From NCBI GenBank assembly GCA_016704325.1, contig JADJAG010000007.1, forward strand, positions 289,191 through 353,190: a stretch of 64,000 nt of DNA, given 5' to 3'. This stretch comes from Chitinophagaceae bacterium (GTDB taxonomy: Bacteria; Bacteroidota; Bacteroidia; Chitinophagales; UBA10324). Position numbers and translations under genes: made by a program. Shown here piece by piece: positions 16,831 to 26,008 of the stretch. The notes beneath the pieces are model-generated. The model had not been told where the DNA came from and ran no database searches. It was given only the letters and a program-made list of their open reading frames with translations. Position 1 is the stretch's first letter, and the number at the start of each line of letters is the position of its first letter.

Positions 16831-19509
16831 ATGAAAAAAGCGATCCTGATTATCACATTAGTTTTAGCTATTTCACATCTTTCCAACTCCCAGGTTGCAA
16901 TTAAATGGCAACGTACCATTGGTGGAGCGGGACATGATGACTTAAATGCGCTGGAATTGAACAATGATGGTAGTTTCTTTATTGGGGGTAGTTCCTATTC
17001 TATGATCTCTGGAGAGAAAACTGAAAACGCCATGGGGTATAAAAGTGATTATTGGGCCCTCAAATTAGATGCAACCGGAAATATCCAATGGCAAAATACT
17101 ATTGGGGGCCTTGAATGGGATCAACTGACTTCTATTACCAGAAAAATGGATGCCGCCTGTTTCTTAGGTGGCTTTTCTTATTCCGGTATTTCTGGAGATA
17201 AATTAGATAGTTCAAAAGGGATTAATGATTACTGGATTCTAGAACTTGATGATTCAGGAAATATTGAATGGCAGCGAACCATTGGAGGGGATTCAGATGA
17301 TATGCTCTTTTCTATCAATCAAACTTTCGATAGTGGTTACATTCTTGGAGGAGAATCAGTTTCAGATATCTCTGGCGAAAAAAGTGATGAAGGCAAAGGA
17401 CAACTGGATTACTGGATACTTAAACTGGACTCAGTGGGAAGTATTACATGGCAGAAAACCATAGGAGGTAAATTTGATGATCGGGAGAGTAGAGCAGAGC
17501 AAACAGCAGATGGTGGGTATATAATTGGCGGAATATCAGAATCAAATGCTTCAGGTTCAAAAACCGAACCTAGTTTAGGCTTTTTTGACATTTGGATAGT
17601 TAAACTCAATTCAACAGGAGATATCAGCTGGCAGAATACTATAGGAGGCAGTGAGAATGATTGGCTCGAATCCATTCATCAAACCAGTGATGGTGGGTAT
17701 ATTGTTGGGGCATATTCAGGTTCAAGTATTTCATCTGATAAAACAGAAAATTCTCTTGGTGGACTCGATTACTGGATCATCAGGCTGGATGCATCAGGAA
17801 ATATCGTTTGGCAAAATACAATTGGCGGCGAGGGCCAGGATTATTTAAAAGCCGTATGGCCGACCACAGATGGTGGATACATTGCAGGAGGTACTTCCGA
17901 TTCTGATCAGTCAAATGATAAAACACAGAACAGCAAAGGTGGTAACGATATCTGGATTGTAAAACTTGATTCTGCAGGTAATATCGAATGGGATAATACT
18001 TTTGGTGGGGACGAGAGTGATGGGTGTGATGAAATCCGGCAAATTGGCGACAGGGAATTTATTGCAGCCGGAGTTTCATATTCATCTATCTCAGGAGATA
18101 AAACTGAAATCTCAAGAGGAGGGCCAGATTATTGGGTAATCAGGCTTACTGAGACCTTTAATCTGGTTACGGGTAAAATGTTTTACGACCTGAACAGTAA
18201 TTTAATTCAGGATGAAGGAGAACCCTCTCTTGAGAACCATCTTGTAAAGGAAGTGAACACGGGAAGGTTTTCGTTTTCCGAACAGGATGGGTTATATGCT
18301 GTTTCTGTTTTAGATACGGGAAGTTTTTCTGTGATTGCAAATCCGCTTGACTATTATACTGCGCAGCCATCTTCCTATGCTGTGAGCTTTGACAGTACAA
18401 ATGAGGTTAGTTCATTGAATGATTTTGCATTTCAACCTGCAGGAGCTTTCAATGACCTCGCTGTCATAGTCACTCCTTTAAGCGAATTCAATCCCGGATT
18501 TGATGCTTTGTACAGTGTGGATTACAGTAATGTGGGAACAACTTCACTGGAAGGAACCATTGTGTTTTATCCTGATACTGAATTGTCTTATGAAACTGCA
18601 TCCATAGTTCCTGATCTCATTACACCTGATTCTATTGTCTGGAATACCGGGATGTTGTCTCCATTTGAGACCGGCGCTATTTTGCTCACCTTAAAAGTTA
18701 ATGTTAACACCGTTTTAGGTTCTACTGTTTCCTCCGGTGCAGTTGTTTACCCTCTTATTGATGATGCGGATACTTCCAACAATTCTTCAGCGTGGGATGT
18801 AGAAGTTACCGGATCATTTGATCCAAATGATATTCTGGTCAATATTCATAACATCCTGTCAGATCAAATGATAGCTCCACCTTACCTGGAGTATATCATC
18901 AATTTTCAAAATACCGGAACTGATACTGCTGTAAATGTAAAGGTGTCAAATAAATTACCACCTACGCTTAACCTGTCTTCATTTGAATTGATGACCAGCA
19001 CGGTACCTGTTGAATTAACTTTCGATCAAACTAACAATAAGATAGTGTTTCAGTTTTCAAATATTATGCTACCCGACAGTAATGTGAATGAAGCGCTCAG
19101 CCATGGTTTTATACGATATAGAATAAAACCAGTCACGACACTTTTAGCCGGAGACAGCATTGTGAACAATGCTTCTATCTTTTTTGATTTTAATGCAGCA
19201 ATCAAAACCAATGATGCCGTTACTTATATTGATCAAGTGTCAGGAGTTTATGAAATTGATATTTTATCAAAACGCTTACAGCTCTTTCCAAATCCTGCAA
19301 CGCAATTGGTAACAATCATCAGCGATCCACTTTCTTCATCAGAGGGACAGTTGTTGGTGTATGATATTTATGGCAGGGAAATCTATCGTATGCAGCAAGG
19401 GAATCAAAAACAAATGGTTTTAGATGTCTCGAAGTTTGCCAATGGAATCTACATCATATTACTGCAAACAGCAGGGAAAAGTTTTGCAGGAAAAATGATA
19501 AAAGAATAG
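16831..19509 (+). CDS. Large secreted seven-repeat protein with DUF11-like domain and T9SS type A tail
   Basis: 892 residues. Signal peptide MKKAILIITLVLAISHLSNS. Residues about 25-440 hold seven repeats of ~60 residues with a TSDGGYIVGG-like strand, an SGDKTE or SGEKSD turn, a DYWILKLD strand, NIEWQNTIGG and a DD pair. Residues about 445-520 look like a Cna-B/SdrD-type domain (GKMFYDLNSNLIQDEGEPSL). Residues about 525-800 contain conserved-repeat (DUF11-like) and DUF7619-like sequence (SFDPNDI, EYIINFQNTGTDTAVNV, IFFDFNAAIKTNDA). The C-terminal ~80 residues are a sorting domain (LQLFPNPATQLVTII; FANGIYIILLQTAGKSF). A TAACTTTG promoter element lies 33 bp upstream. It probably works at the cell surface; the ligand is unknown. 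Confidence 0.87.
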   Translation: MKKAILIITLVLAISHLSNSQVAIKWQRTIGGAGHDDLNALELNNDGSFFIGGSSYSMISGEKTENAMGYKSDYWALKLDATGNIQWQNTIGGLEWDQLTSITRKMDAACFLGGFSYSGISGDKLDSSKGINDYWILELDDSGNIEWQRTIGGDSDDMLFSINQTFDSGYILGGESVSDISGEKSDEGKGQLDYWILKLDSVGSITWQKTIGGKFDDRESRAEQTADGGYIIGGISESNASGSKTEPSLGFFDIWIVKLNSTGDISWQNTIGGSENDWLESIHQTSDGGYIVGAYSGSSISSDKTENSLGGLDYWIIRLDASGNIVWQNTIGGEGQDYLKAVWPTTDGGYIAGGTSDSDQSNDKTQNSKGGNDIWIVKLDSAGNIEWDNTFGGDESDGCDEIRQIGDREFIAAGVSYSSISGDKTEISRGGPDYWVIRLTETFNLVTGKMFYDLNSNLIQDEGEPSLENHLVKEVNTGRFSFSEQDGLYAVSVLDTGSFSVIANPLDYYTAQPSSYAVSFDSTNEVSSLNDFAFQPAGAFNDLAVIVTPLSEFNPGFDALYSVDYSNVGTTSLEGTIVFYPDTELSYETASIVPDLITPDSIVWNTGMLSPFETGAILLTLKVNVNTVLGSTVSSGAVVYPLIDDADTSNNSSAWDVEVTGSFDPNDILVNIHNILSDQMIAPPYLEYIINFQNTGTDTAVNVKVSNKLPPTLNLSSFELMTSTVPVELTFDQTNNKIVFQFSNIMLPDSNVNEALSHGFIRYRIKPVTTLLAGDSIVNNASIFFDFNAAIKTNDAVTYIDQVSGVYEIDILSKRLQLFPNPATQLVTIISDPLSSSEGQLLVYDIYGREIYRMQQGNQKQMVLDVSKFANGIYIILLQTAGKSFAGKMIKE

Positions 19510-19514
19510 CATCT

Positions 19515-20160
19515 GTTGGCGCGGATTTGTAATCACAAGTGTTCGAAACCTTGAACGATTAAGTTTATGCAGATGATTAATTGGCTGCATTGACCAGAAG
19601 TAAAAAATGTTATGCTGAGCGTAGTCGAAGCATGACATTTTTTTTGTTCAACCCTCTTGACCGTTCATATATGTAAATCGCGATAACTCGGATTTGATAT
19701 CATTGTTGTTCGAAACATGCACAATAACTTGCCAGCCATACGTTACAGACAATTTGAATAGGTGGTTTTATACTGAAAATGTAATGTGTTACAATTTGCA
19801 CAATGCTTTTCCTGAAGGGATAATAGTTCATGACTATTTGAGATAGAATTTTATGCTCATTTTTCTCGATAGAAATATCAATGAAAGGCAAGCCAGTAAA
19901 GGGTTCTGAAGGTTTCGAACACCTGTGATTGAAAATCCCGACCAGCTCAATCGCATATCCGGACCGACGGGGGTAATATGGACAAAGGTTGGCGGGACGC
20001 CAACCAGGGATAGAGTAGTTCATGGGGATTGCTTCGTTGTTCCTCCTCGCAATGACGACTTCGTGGTGGGGATTGCTTCGTTGTTCCTCCTCGAAATGAC
20101 GATGACAATATTGAACACACAATTTTCAATAACCAAATTGTTGTAAACTCGGCTATACCG
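19515..20160. repeat. Repeat-filled gap between two T9SS genes
   Basis: It holds the dispersed GGATTTGTAATCACAAGTGTT-CGAAACC element (19526-19556), a TGTTATGCTGAGC...GCATGACATTTTTTTT hairpin (19608-19643), another GTTCGAAAC copy (19709), an inverted copy (19911-19940), and two GGGGATTGCTTCGTTGTTCC blocks (20023-20105). The last is followed by AATATTGAACACACAATTTT (20110-20129), which recurs inverted at 49316-49340. No credible gene. Confidence 0.7.
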
Positions 20161-20162
20161 GG

Positions 20163-21665
20163 ATGATTTATTTAAATAAAAAAAAGGAAGTATCTTTATT
20201 AACCGTTACTATTCTAAATATTCTTATGCTCAAAGTAACTCTTTTATTGCTAATGTTAAACCTGAACTTATCGGTAACATTTGCGCAGAATTACACTCCT
20301 TTCATGAAAAAATCTACAACTTTTTTCATCGCGTATAATAATCTTTTGATAGGATCACGGTTTGATTCGGTAATGGTTTCAGGCAGCGATTCCATATTTT
20401 TTTCTTACCATGCATTTGAAGACACCCTGTTGTCAGGATCAGGAGCATCGGAATGCAACATCTACAGCAGGGGAAAAAACTGGATGGGTTTTGGAATGCG
20501 ACAGAAACCCAATGGAGAATATCTATTTGCTAACCGATTTAACGATACGATCAGCATAAGAACACTTGCAGGATGGAATGACACCTGGCTATTCATGAAA
20601 ACGCAGGATACACTTTTTCTAGAAGCTATTGTTTCTTCTATAGAACCCATGACTGTGAATGACATCAGCGATACCGTAAAGGTGATAATTCTTCAAATGA
20701 AGAATGCAAATGGAGAACCGGTAGCTTCAGTTTTGAATGGCGCTGAATGCTGGTTAAGCAAAAGCAACGGATTGCTTAAGATGCCCATGTTCAATTATAT
20801 GCCTGAAAGCTATACCAGCATTACCCGGTTCAATATTCCTGGACATACATCAGCATGGTACCAAAATGATGAAGTGGGGGATGAAACAGATATTTGCAAA
20901 TACGAAAGTGACGCAATTCATTGTACTGCCAAAAAGATAATTGGAAAAATATACTCCACAGATAGCAGCGAGGTGACTTATACAATGCTTACTTATGGGA
21001 GAAGCCAATTTTTTAATCCGCCATCATTTACTGAATATTTTACAACCAGTTCTTATGTTTCAAGTGTTTCATCCGATAGTACGGTTTTATGCTCTTCCGC
21101 CGGTATGACTGACGAAGCAATATTGGATACTTTATCCGGTAAAGGGAAAACTTATCGTTATCATTATGATTTATGCACGCAGACGATCGTGAGTTCTCCG
21201 GGGGACACTTATTTTCATTGCGAAGATGAGTATTATGAAATTCCGTTTGAACTATGGAATTATTCTTATCAAGTGTCTTATTGTGGCATCGTTTCCTTAA
21301 TAAATTATTTCGGCGAATCAAACAGCCCACTTAACTTCACGCACCAATTGGTTTATTACAAAAAGGGAGAAATTGAATGTGGCAATAGCATTATTGTAGG
21401 TGTTGAAGAACAACCGGCCAAACAGTTTTTGCTTCCAGCTTACCCCAACCCTGCAAATGAGAAAGTATTCATACAGTTACCTGAAGTAATCGGTATGCCA
21501 TCTACCTTGAAAGTATATAATCTTACCGGCATGATGGTTATGCAGGAAAAAGTAGGAGCAAACCAGGTGGTAGAACTGAATATCGGGAATCTTGATCCAG
21601 GTATTTACCAGGTTATTATTTCTGGCAAAAAGATATCCTACCTTTCAAGGTTTGCGAAGATGTGA
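20163..21665 (+). CDS. Secreted protein of unknown function with T9SS type A tail
   Basis: Up to 500 residues. The N-terminus is long and hydrophobic (LTVTILNILMLKVTLLLLML, then SVTFAQ); a start at the ATG at 20227 (MLKVTLLLLMLNLNLSVTFA) would give a more normal signal peptide. The body is beta-rich, with no domain I can name; segments include VMVSGSDSIFFSYHAFEDTL, WLFMKTQDTLFLEAIVSSIE and, near the end, six or so cysteines between residues 190 and 410. The sorting domain is clear: FLLPAYPNPANEKVFIQLPE, then DPGIYQVIISGKKISYLSRF. It is monocistronic and surrounded by repeat-rich gaps. Confidence 0.8.
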   Translation: MIYLNKKKEVSLLTVTILNILMLKVTLLLLMLNLNLSVTFAQNYTPFMKKSTTFFIAYNNLLIGSRFDSVMVSGSDSIFFSYHAFEDTLLSGSGASECNIYSRGKNWMGFGMRQKPNGEYLFANRFNDTISIRTLAGWNDTWLFMKTQDTLFLEAIVSSIEPMTVNDISDTVKVIILQMKNANGEPVASVLNGAECWLSKSNGLLKMPMFNYMPESYTSITRFNIPGHTSAWYQNDEVGDETDICKYESDAIHCTAKKIIGKIYSTDSSEVTYTMLTYGRSQFFNPPSFTEYFTTSSYVSSVSSDSTVLCSSAGMTDEAILDTLSGKGKTYRYHYDLCTQTIVSSPGDTYFHCEDEYYEIPFELWNYSYQVSYCGIVSLINYFGESNSPLNFTHQLVYYKKGEIECGNSIIVGVEEQPAKQFLLPAYPNPANEKVFIQLPEVIGMPSTLKVYNLTGMMVMQEKVGANQVVELNIGNLDPGIYQVIISGKKISYLSRFAKM

Positions 21666-22200
21666 CAACTCAATTTGCCAGCAATTTTGAGATAACTGCT
21701 TTGTTAGCGCGGATTTGTAATCACAGGTGTTCGAAACCTTGAACACTATTATAATTGCTGTGATTATTAATAATTTGGACAAGAAGGAAGGTAAGATTTT
21801 TGACAGATGAGAGTTAATCATACTCGCGCTCGTTCGTACTAAATCCTGCGGTTGGCAAAGCGGCGGTGCAGAATCCTGAAAGGATTCCACGTTTATAGAA
21901 AATGAGGATATGTTAAAACCCGATGCCAGTGGGTTTATAAACATGAAGATTGTGCAAGGAATTCTTCAAGCCCTGCAAGGATTTGCGTATGTTACGAACA
22001 GCAATGATTACAAATCCCGAACAACGTATAACACTCTCGAAAAAACAATGTCGCACTTCGACTCCGCTCAGTGTGCCATTGTTTTTGTTCAACACTCATA
22101 GCCGTTTGTCCGCGTGTATCACGAACTTGAATTTCTTTGAGTTCTTCATTAAGTCTGAAAGCTACCATGGTTTCGAACACCTATGATTAAAAATCCCGAA
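21666..22200. repeat. Gap with four dispersed GTTCGAAAC-type elements
   Basis: Copies of the GGATTTGTAATCACAGGTGT-TCGAAACC motif lie at 21710-21740, 22000-22020 (inverted), and 22170-22200 (inverted). A hairpin ACAATGTCGCACTTCGACTC...GTGCCATTGTTTTTGTT lies at 22047-22092. Short ORFs here overlap on both strands and look spurious. From 22200 to 22516 I see nothing. Confidence 0.6.
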
Positions 22201-22516
22201 CATCGTTGTTCAAAATGAAATTTTTTCAAAGCAACCTCTAGTTTATTTGAAATAATGATAGAGTATTGGTTAACTATTGCAAAGTGTTACTATGACTTTA
22301 TAAGGACTTAGTCGTGAGGCTAAGAGGGTTCCTCCTGAATGACTTCGGGGCGAGGTAATTTGTTAACTACTGTTCAGTCATGCCAAAGTACCAAACTCTA
22401 ATGGAATTAAAAATCCGTGTAAGGATGGATTTCTTCGCAGTGAAAGGGTTAGCTATTTGAGGTAATCATAAGGTACCACCTCAAAAAATAAATGTAAAAT
22501 AAAGCCCTCAAATCAG

Positions 22517-22602
22517 TGCCCCAGGCGGGAATCGAACCCGCACCGCCGTTGCGGGCGACAGGATTTTAAGTCCTGCGTGTCTACCAGTTCCACCACCAGG
22601 GC
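22517..22602 (-). tRNA. tRNA-Leu (anticodon UAA)
   Basis: Read on the minus strand, the 86-nt cloverleaf begins GCCCTGG and ends CTGGGGC plus discriminator A. The anticodon loop CTTAAAA gives anticodon UAA inside a CAGGA/TCCTG stem. A long variable arm (GTCGCCCGCAACGGCG region) and the T-loop TTCGATT fit a class II leucine tRNA. CCA is not encoded. The next tRNA lies 81 bp upstream on the same strand. Confidence 0.95.
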
Positions 22603-22683
22603 AAAAGGAGCTGTAATATGATGTCCTTACTAAAATATGGAGCCGCCTTCGTTCCGGATTGTATCAGAACTTTGGCGGCTTCG

Positions 22684-22756
22684 AGCGGGAGACGAGACTC
22701 GAACTCGCGACCCCAACCTTGGCAAGGTTGTGCTCTACCAACTGAGCTACTCCCGC
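22684..22756 (-). tRNA. tRNA-Gly (anticodon GCC)
   Basis: A 73-nt minus-strand cloverleaf with acceptor GCGGGAG/CTCCCGC, D-arm GCTCAGTTGGTAGAGC, anticodon loop TTGCCAA (anticodon GCC) in a CAACC/GGTTG stem, and T-loop TTCGAGT. It is probably co-transcribed with the tRNA-Leu gene downstream. Confidence 0.95.
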
Positions 22757-22797
22757 TTATTATCTTAGTAAATGTTAATTTTCCGTTGAACCAGACT

Positions 22798-22845
22798 GAG
22801 TCTTGAGTCTTGAGTCTTGAGTCTTGAGTCTTGAGTCTTGAGTCC
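22798..22845. repeat. Heptanucleotide microsatellite (GAGTCTT)
   Basis: Six perfect GAGTCTT units and a partial seventh, just upstream of the tRNA genes. Related degenerate heptamer tracts occur at about 28070-28125, 36390-36425 and 52130-52150. Confidence 0.9.
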
Positions 22846-22940
22846 AATTTCCCATCAACGGAGCGCAAATATAATCAAATCAGAAAATGAAAAGCAAATT
22901 TGTGGTTGCAGCATTTTCAAAAATCCTTTAGGTTTACGCC

Positions 22941-24140
22941 ATGCCAACCATCTCACACAAGGGCCGGGCCATGCCGGCATCGCCTATCCGCAAACTGGTT
23001 CCGTATGCGGAGAAAGCGAAACAACAGGGTAAAAAAGTGTATCACCTCAATATTGGACAGCCTGATATTGAAACACCCCCACAGGTCTTTGACGCTATGC
23101 GGAAGATCAATTTCAAGGTATTGGAATACAGCCATTCTGCCGGTATTGAAAGTTACCGTCGGAAGCTGGCCGCCTATTATAAGAGATATGATATAGACAT
23201 TTCACTGTCAGAGCTACTTATTACTACCGGTGGTTCAGAGGCCATCACATTTGGGATAATGGCAACAATGGATGCCGGCGATGAAATTATTATACCGGAA
23301 CCATTCTATGCGAATTATAATGGTTTTACCGTTGCGGCAGGTGTGGTGATCAAGCCAATCACTGCAAAAATTGAGAATGGTTTTGCACTACCGCCCATTG
23401 CTGAATTCAAACGGTTGATTACCCCCCGGACCAGGGCCATCATGATCTGCAACCCCAATAACCCAACCGGTTATTTGTATTCAAAGGAGGAATTGGAGCA
23501 GCTAAAGGATATTGTGCTGGAGCACGATCTGTTCCTTTTTGTAGATGAGGTGTACCGTGATTTTTGTTACGATGGCAAGAAGCATTTTTCAGTATTGAAT
23601 ATCAGCGGACTCGAAGAGCATGTGATTGTAATTGATTCCGTCTCCAAGCGGTTCAGCATGTGCGGTGCCAGGGTAGGGAACCTGATTTCCAGGAATAGAA
23701 ACGTGATTGACGCGGTTTTGAAATTTGCGCAGGCAAGGTTAAGTCCGCCTACATTCGGACAAATTGCAGCCGAGGCAGCCCTGGATGTTTCTGCAGACTA
23801 CTTTACAGGGGTAAAAGCAGAATATATCAGCCGGAGGAATTTGATGGTGGAAACCATGAATCAGATACCCGGTGTGCTATGCCCGAATCCGGGAGGGGCA
23901 TTCTATACCATCGCCAGGCTGCCGATTGATGACAGCGACCAGTTTTGTCAATGGCTTCTGGAATCATTCTCCTACAATAATGAAACCGTGATGCTGGCAC
24001 CTGCCACCGGATTTTATGCAACGAAAGGACTGGGATTGGATGAAGTCAGAATAGCGTATGTACTGAATAACAATGATATGCAGAAAGCCTTTGAATGCCT
24101 GGACAAGGCTTTGGTGGAGTATCCGGGCCGCAAGCTTTAA
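22941..24140 (+). CDS. PLP-dependent aminotransferase, class I/II (aspartate aminotransferase-like)
   Basis: 399 residues, the usual length for fold-type I class I aminotransferases. The N-terminus (ISHKGRAMPASPIRKLVPYA, then KVYHLNIGQPDIETP) is family-typical and fixes the start at 22941. Substrate and cofactor motifs are present: NPNNPTGYLYS, the PLP-binding aspartate in FLFVDEVYRDF, and the Schiff-base lysine in IDSVSKRFSMCGARVGN (SVSKR). The C-terminal domain has GGAFYTIARLPI and EVRIAYVLN. It moves an amino group between an amino acid and a 2-oxo acid in the cytoplasm; exact specificity cannot be read from sequence. It is not in an obvious operon. Confidence 0.92.
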   Translation: MPTISHKGRAMPASPIRKLVPYAEKAKQQGKKVYHLNIGQPDIETPPQVFDAMRKINFKVLEYSHSAGIESYRRKLAAYYKRYDIDISLSELLITTGGSEAITFGIMATMDAGDEIIIPEPFYANYNGFTVAAGVVIKPITAKIENGFALPPIAEFKRLITPRTRAIMICNPNNPTGYLYSKEELEQLKDIVLEHDLFLFVDEVYRDFCYDGKKHFSVLNISGLEEHVIVIDSVSKRFSMCGARVGNLISRNRNVIDAVLKFAQARLSPPTFGQIAAEAALDVSADYFTGVKAEYISRRNLMVETMNQIPGVLCPNPGGAFYTIARLPIDDSDQFCQWLLESFSYNNETVMLAPATGFYATKGLGLDEVRIAYVLNNNDMQKAFECLDKALVEYPGRKL

Positions 24141-24227
24141 GCCGGCAGGTATGCTATCTGAAATGTTATTAAAGTGGTTGCCATGAAATGTGGTAATCCG
24201 TCTAATAAATTTATTTTTGCGCTTGCA

Positions 24228-24235
24228 TATTTTTG
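24228..24235 (+). promoter_or_regulatory. Candidate -7 promoter element for mscL
   Basis: TATTTTTG matches TAnnTTTG and lies 23 bp before the mscL ATG. A TTTTTG at 24214-24219 is too close to be a standard -33 element. Confidence 0.35.
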
Positions 24236-24258
24236 ATCATTAACTAAATCCTGTCAAG

Positions 24259-24669
24259 ATGGGCATGTTAAAGGAATACAAAGAATTCATCAGTAAAGGC
24301 AACGTAATTGACCTTGCTGTAGGTGTGGTAATCGGTGGCGCTTTTGGAAAGATCGTATCGTCGCTTGTTAACGATATTGTGATGCCGCCAATAGGTTATC
24401 TGTTGAAGGGCATTAATTTCAAGGACTTAAAAGTTGTACTTACCCGGGCAGGTACGGATGCTGCCGGTGTCGCAATCCCCGAAGTCGCTATTACCTACGG
24501 AAATTTTATTCAGATTGCCATTGAATTCCTCATCATTGCCTGGGTAATATTTTTAGTAGTACGGACGATCAATAATATGAAGCGAAAGGACGAGGCGGTA
24601 GCTGCACCACCGGAACCATCCACACAAGAAAAATTACTGATGGAAATCCGGGATTCTCTCAAGAAATAA
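24259..24669 (+). CDS. mscL: Large-conductance mechanosensitive channel MscL
   Basis: 136 residues, normal for the family. The N-terminal signature is clear: KEYKEFISKGNVIDLAVGVV followed by IGGAFGKIVSSLVNDIVMPP, which forms the pore-lining first transmembrane helix. A periplasmic loop (KDLKVVLTRAGTDAAGVAIP) leads to the second helix (IEFLIIAWVIFLVVRTINNM), then a charged linker and the cytoplasmic helix (TQEKLLMEIRDSLKK). The pentamer in the inner membrane opens under high membrane tension and releases solutes during hypo-osmotic shock. The gene is followed 45 bp later by the DUF3078 gene on the same strand, so they may share a transcript. Confidence 0.97.
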   Translation: MGMLKEYKEFISKGNVIDLAVGVVIGGAFGKIVSSLVNDIVMPPIGYLLKGINFKDLKVVLTRAGTDAAGVAIPEVAITYGNFIQIAIEFLIIAWVIFLVVRTINNMKRKDEAVAAPPEPSTQEKLLMEIRDSLKK

Positions 24670-24714
24670 TTCAATCAAAAATTCATCTAATTATTAACCT
24701 GATTCATCTACAAA

Positions 24715-25689
24715 ATGAAAAAAGTAATTCTATTGCTGATGCTCATTGCCGGCATTAATGGCGTTTCAGTCGCACAAGACACCTTAGCAATTCCTACAGA
24801 TACGACCTGGCGCATTGGAGGTTTTGGTTCCTTACAGTTTAGCCAGGTGGCATTAAGTAACTGGGCCGCAGGTGGTGAAAGTTCGATGTCGTTAACAGCT
24901 ATTGTAAACGGCTTTGCCATGTATATGGAAGGCAAGAATTACTGGAACAGTTATGCCTTGCTTTCATACGGTGCTTACAGGGGACAATTTGATGATGGCA
25001 TCCGGAAAAATGTAGATAACCTTGAATTGGGTACCCGGGCCGGGCATGATTTGGGCAGACTTTTCTACCTGACAGGACTGGTTAACTTTAAAAGCCAGTT
25101 TGCAAAGGGATACAACTACCCGGATCTTGATACTGTAGTATCTACGTTTATGGCCCCGGGCTACCTAACCATATCAGCGGGTATTGACTGGAAGCCCGTT
25201 CCTTATTTTTCATTGTATATGTCTCCGACAACAGGCAGATTTACTTTTGTAGCAGATCAGGCCATTGCCGATGCAGGAACTTATGGCAATACTGCCGCCG
25301 TTTTTGATACTTCAACAGGTGCGGTTATTACCAGTGGAAAAACAATAAGAAGTGAATTTGGCGCATTGGTAATTGCCACGCTTGCGAAGGATATTGCCAA
25401 GAATGTGAATTTGGCAACCAAGCTTACTTTCTTCAACAATTATACTGATCCAATAAAATCTCAGCGCGACAACATAGATGTGAACTGGGACCTTATGCTT
25501 ACGATGAAAGTAAACTCATGGCTCAGCGCGAATTTTTATGGATCGCTCATTTATGACAATGACATCATTATTACTGATTTTGATAAGGACACAGGGGAGC
25601 CTACCGGAACAAGCGGACCAAGAACACAATTTAAGGAAGGGCTTGGCATCGGATTAACCTATAATATTGGTGAAGAAGCAAGGAAGTAA
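24715..25689 (+). CDS. DUF3078 outer-membrane-type protein
   Basis: 324 residues. Signal peptide MKKVILLLMLIAGINGVSVA then Q. The mature protein fits DUF3078: WRIGGFGSLQFSQVALSNWA, AGGESSMSLTAIVNGFAMYM, YWNSYALLSYGAYRGQFDDG, NVDNLELGTRAGHDL, then alternating amphipathic strands to the end, as in a small beta-barrel. The C-terminal strand (GLGIGLTYNI) fits an outer-membrane barrel end. A strong terminator follows 77 bp after the stop. The function of the family is not established. Confidence 0.88.
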   Translation: MKKVILLLMLIAGINGVSVAQDTLAIPTDTTWRIGGFGSLQFSQVALSNWAAGGESSMSLTAIVNGFAMYMEGKNYWNSYALLSYGAYRGQFDDGIRKNVDNLELGTRAGHDLGRLFYLTGLVNFKSQFAKGYNYPDLDTVVSTFMAPGYLTISAGIDWKPVPYFSLYMSPTTGRFTFVADQAIADAGTYGNTAAVFDTSTGAVITSGKTIRSEFGALVIATLAKDIAKNVNLATKLTFFNNYTDPIKSQRDNIDVNWDLMLTMKVNSWLSANFYGSLIYDNDIIITDFDKDTGEPTGTSGPRTQFKEGLGIGLTYNIGEEARK

Positions 25690-25765
25690 AGTGGCCACTT
25701 ATTAATACGACTTTGCTGTTCCTGAAGCAAACCGCTTTGTAAAAGATATCATGATATAAATGATT

Positions 25766-25806
25766 GCCCGGATTGCGCTCATCCGCAATCCGGGCGCTTT
25801 TATGTT
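25766..25806 (+). terminator. Intrinsic terminator after the DUF3078 gene
   Basis: A perfect 12-bp stem (GCCCGGATTGCG / CGCAATCCGGGC, 25766-25777 and 25784-25795) with a 6-base loop is followed by GCTTTTATGTTTT. Confidence 0.85.
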
Positions 25807-25882
25807 TTGCAATGATTCGTTCGTCGAAAAGCATTTCCGTTTTTATAAAGTCAGCTATATTGCACCATATAAATCAACTGCA

Positions 25883-26008
25883 TTGTCTGACAACAGAAAG
25901 GACCTTCCTCCATTTTTCAAAAGCTGGAACCAGTTTTACTTTTTTGTTGCCTGCTGGCTGGTAACCCTGATCATTCTCTTTTATTTCTTCACACAATACT
26001 TTTCATGA
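25883..26008 (+). CDS. Small single-pass membrane protein coupled to the symporter gene
   Basis: The frame is open from 25760, but that start lies inside the approach to the terminator hairpin at 25766-25795, so I prefer a later start: the TTG at 25883 (giving SDNRKDLPPFFKSWNQFYFF as the N-terminal region) or the ATG at 25802. The product is about 41 residues with one membrane helix (FYFFVACWLVTLIILFYFFT). A small protein of this type preceding a sodium/solute symporter is something I recall from other Bacteroidota. The stop overlaps the symporter start (ATGA), implying translational coupling. A TATATTGC element at 25856-25863 could be its promoter. The start is uncertain. Confidence 0.6.
   Translation: MSDNRKDLPPFFKSWNQFYFFVACWLVTLIILFYFFTQYFS

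Noticed and set aside
21645..22186. Several overlapping ORFs of 60-99 residues
   Set aside because: They overlap each other on both strands within repeat elements and show no signal peptide, domain or start context.
22581..22868. 95-residue minus-strand ORF
   Set aside because: It runs across the tRNA-Gly gene, part of tRNA-Leu, and the GAGTCTT microsatellite.
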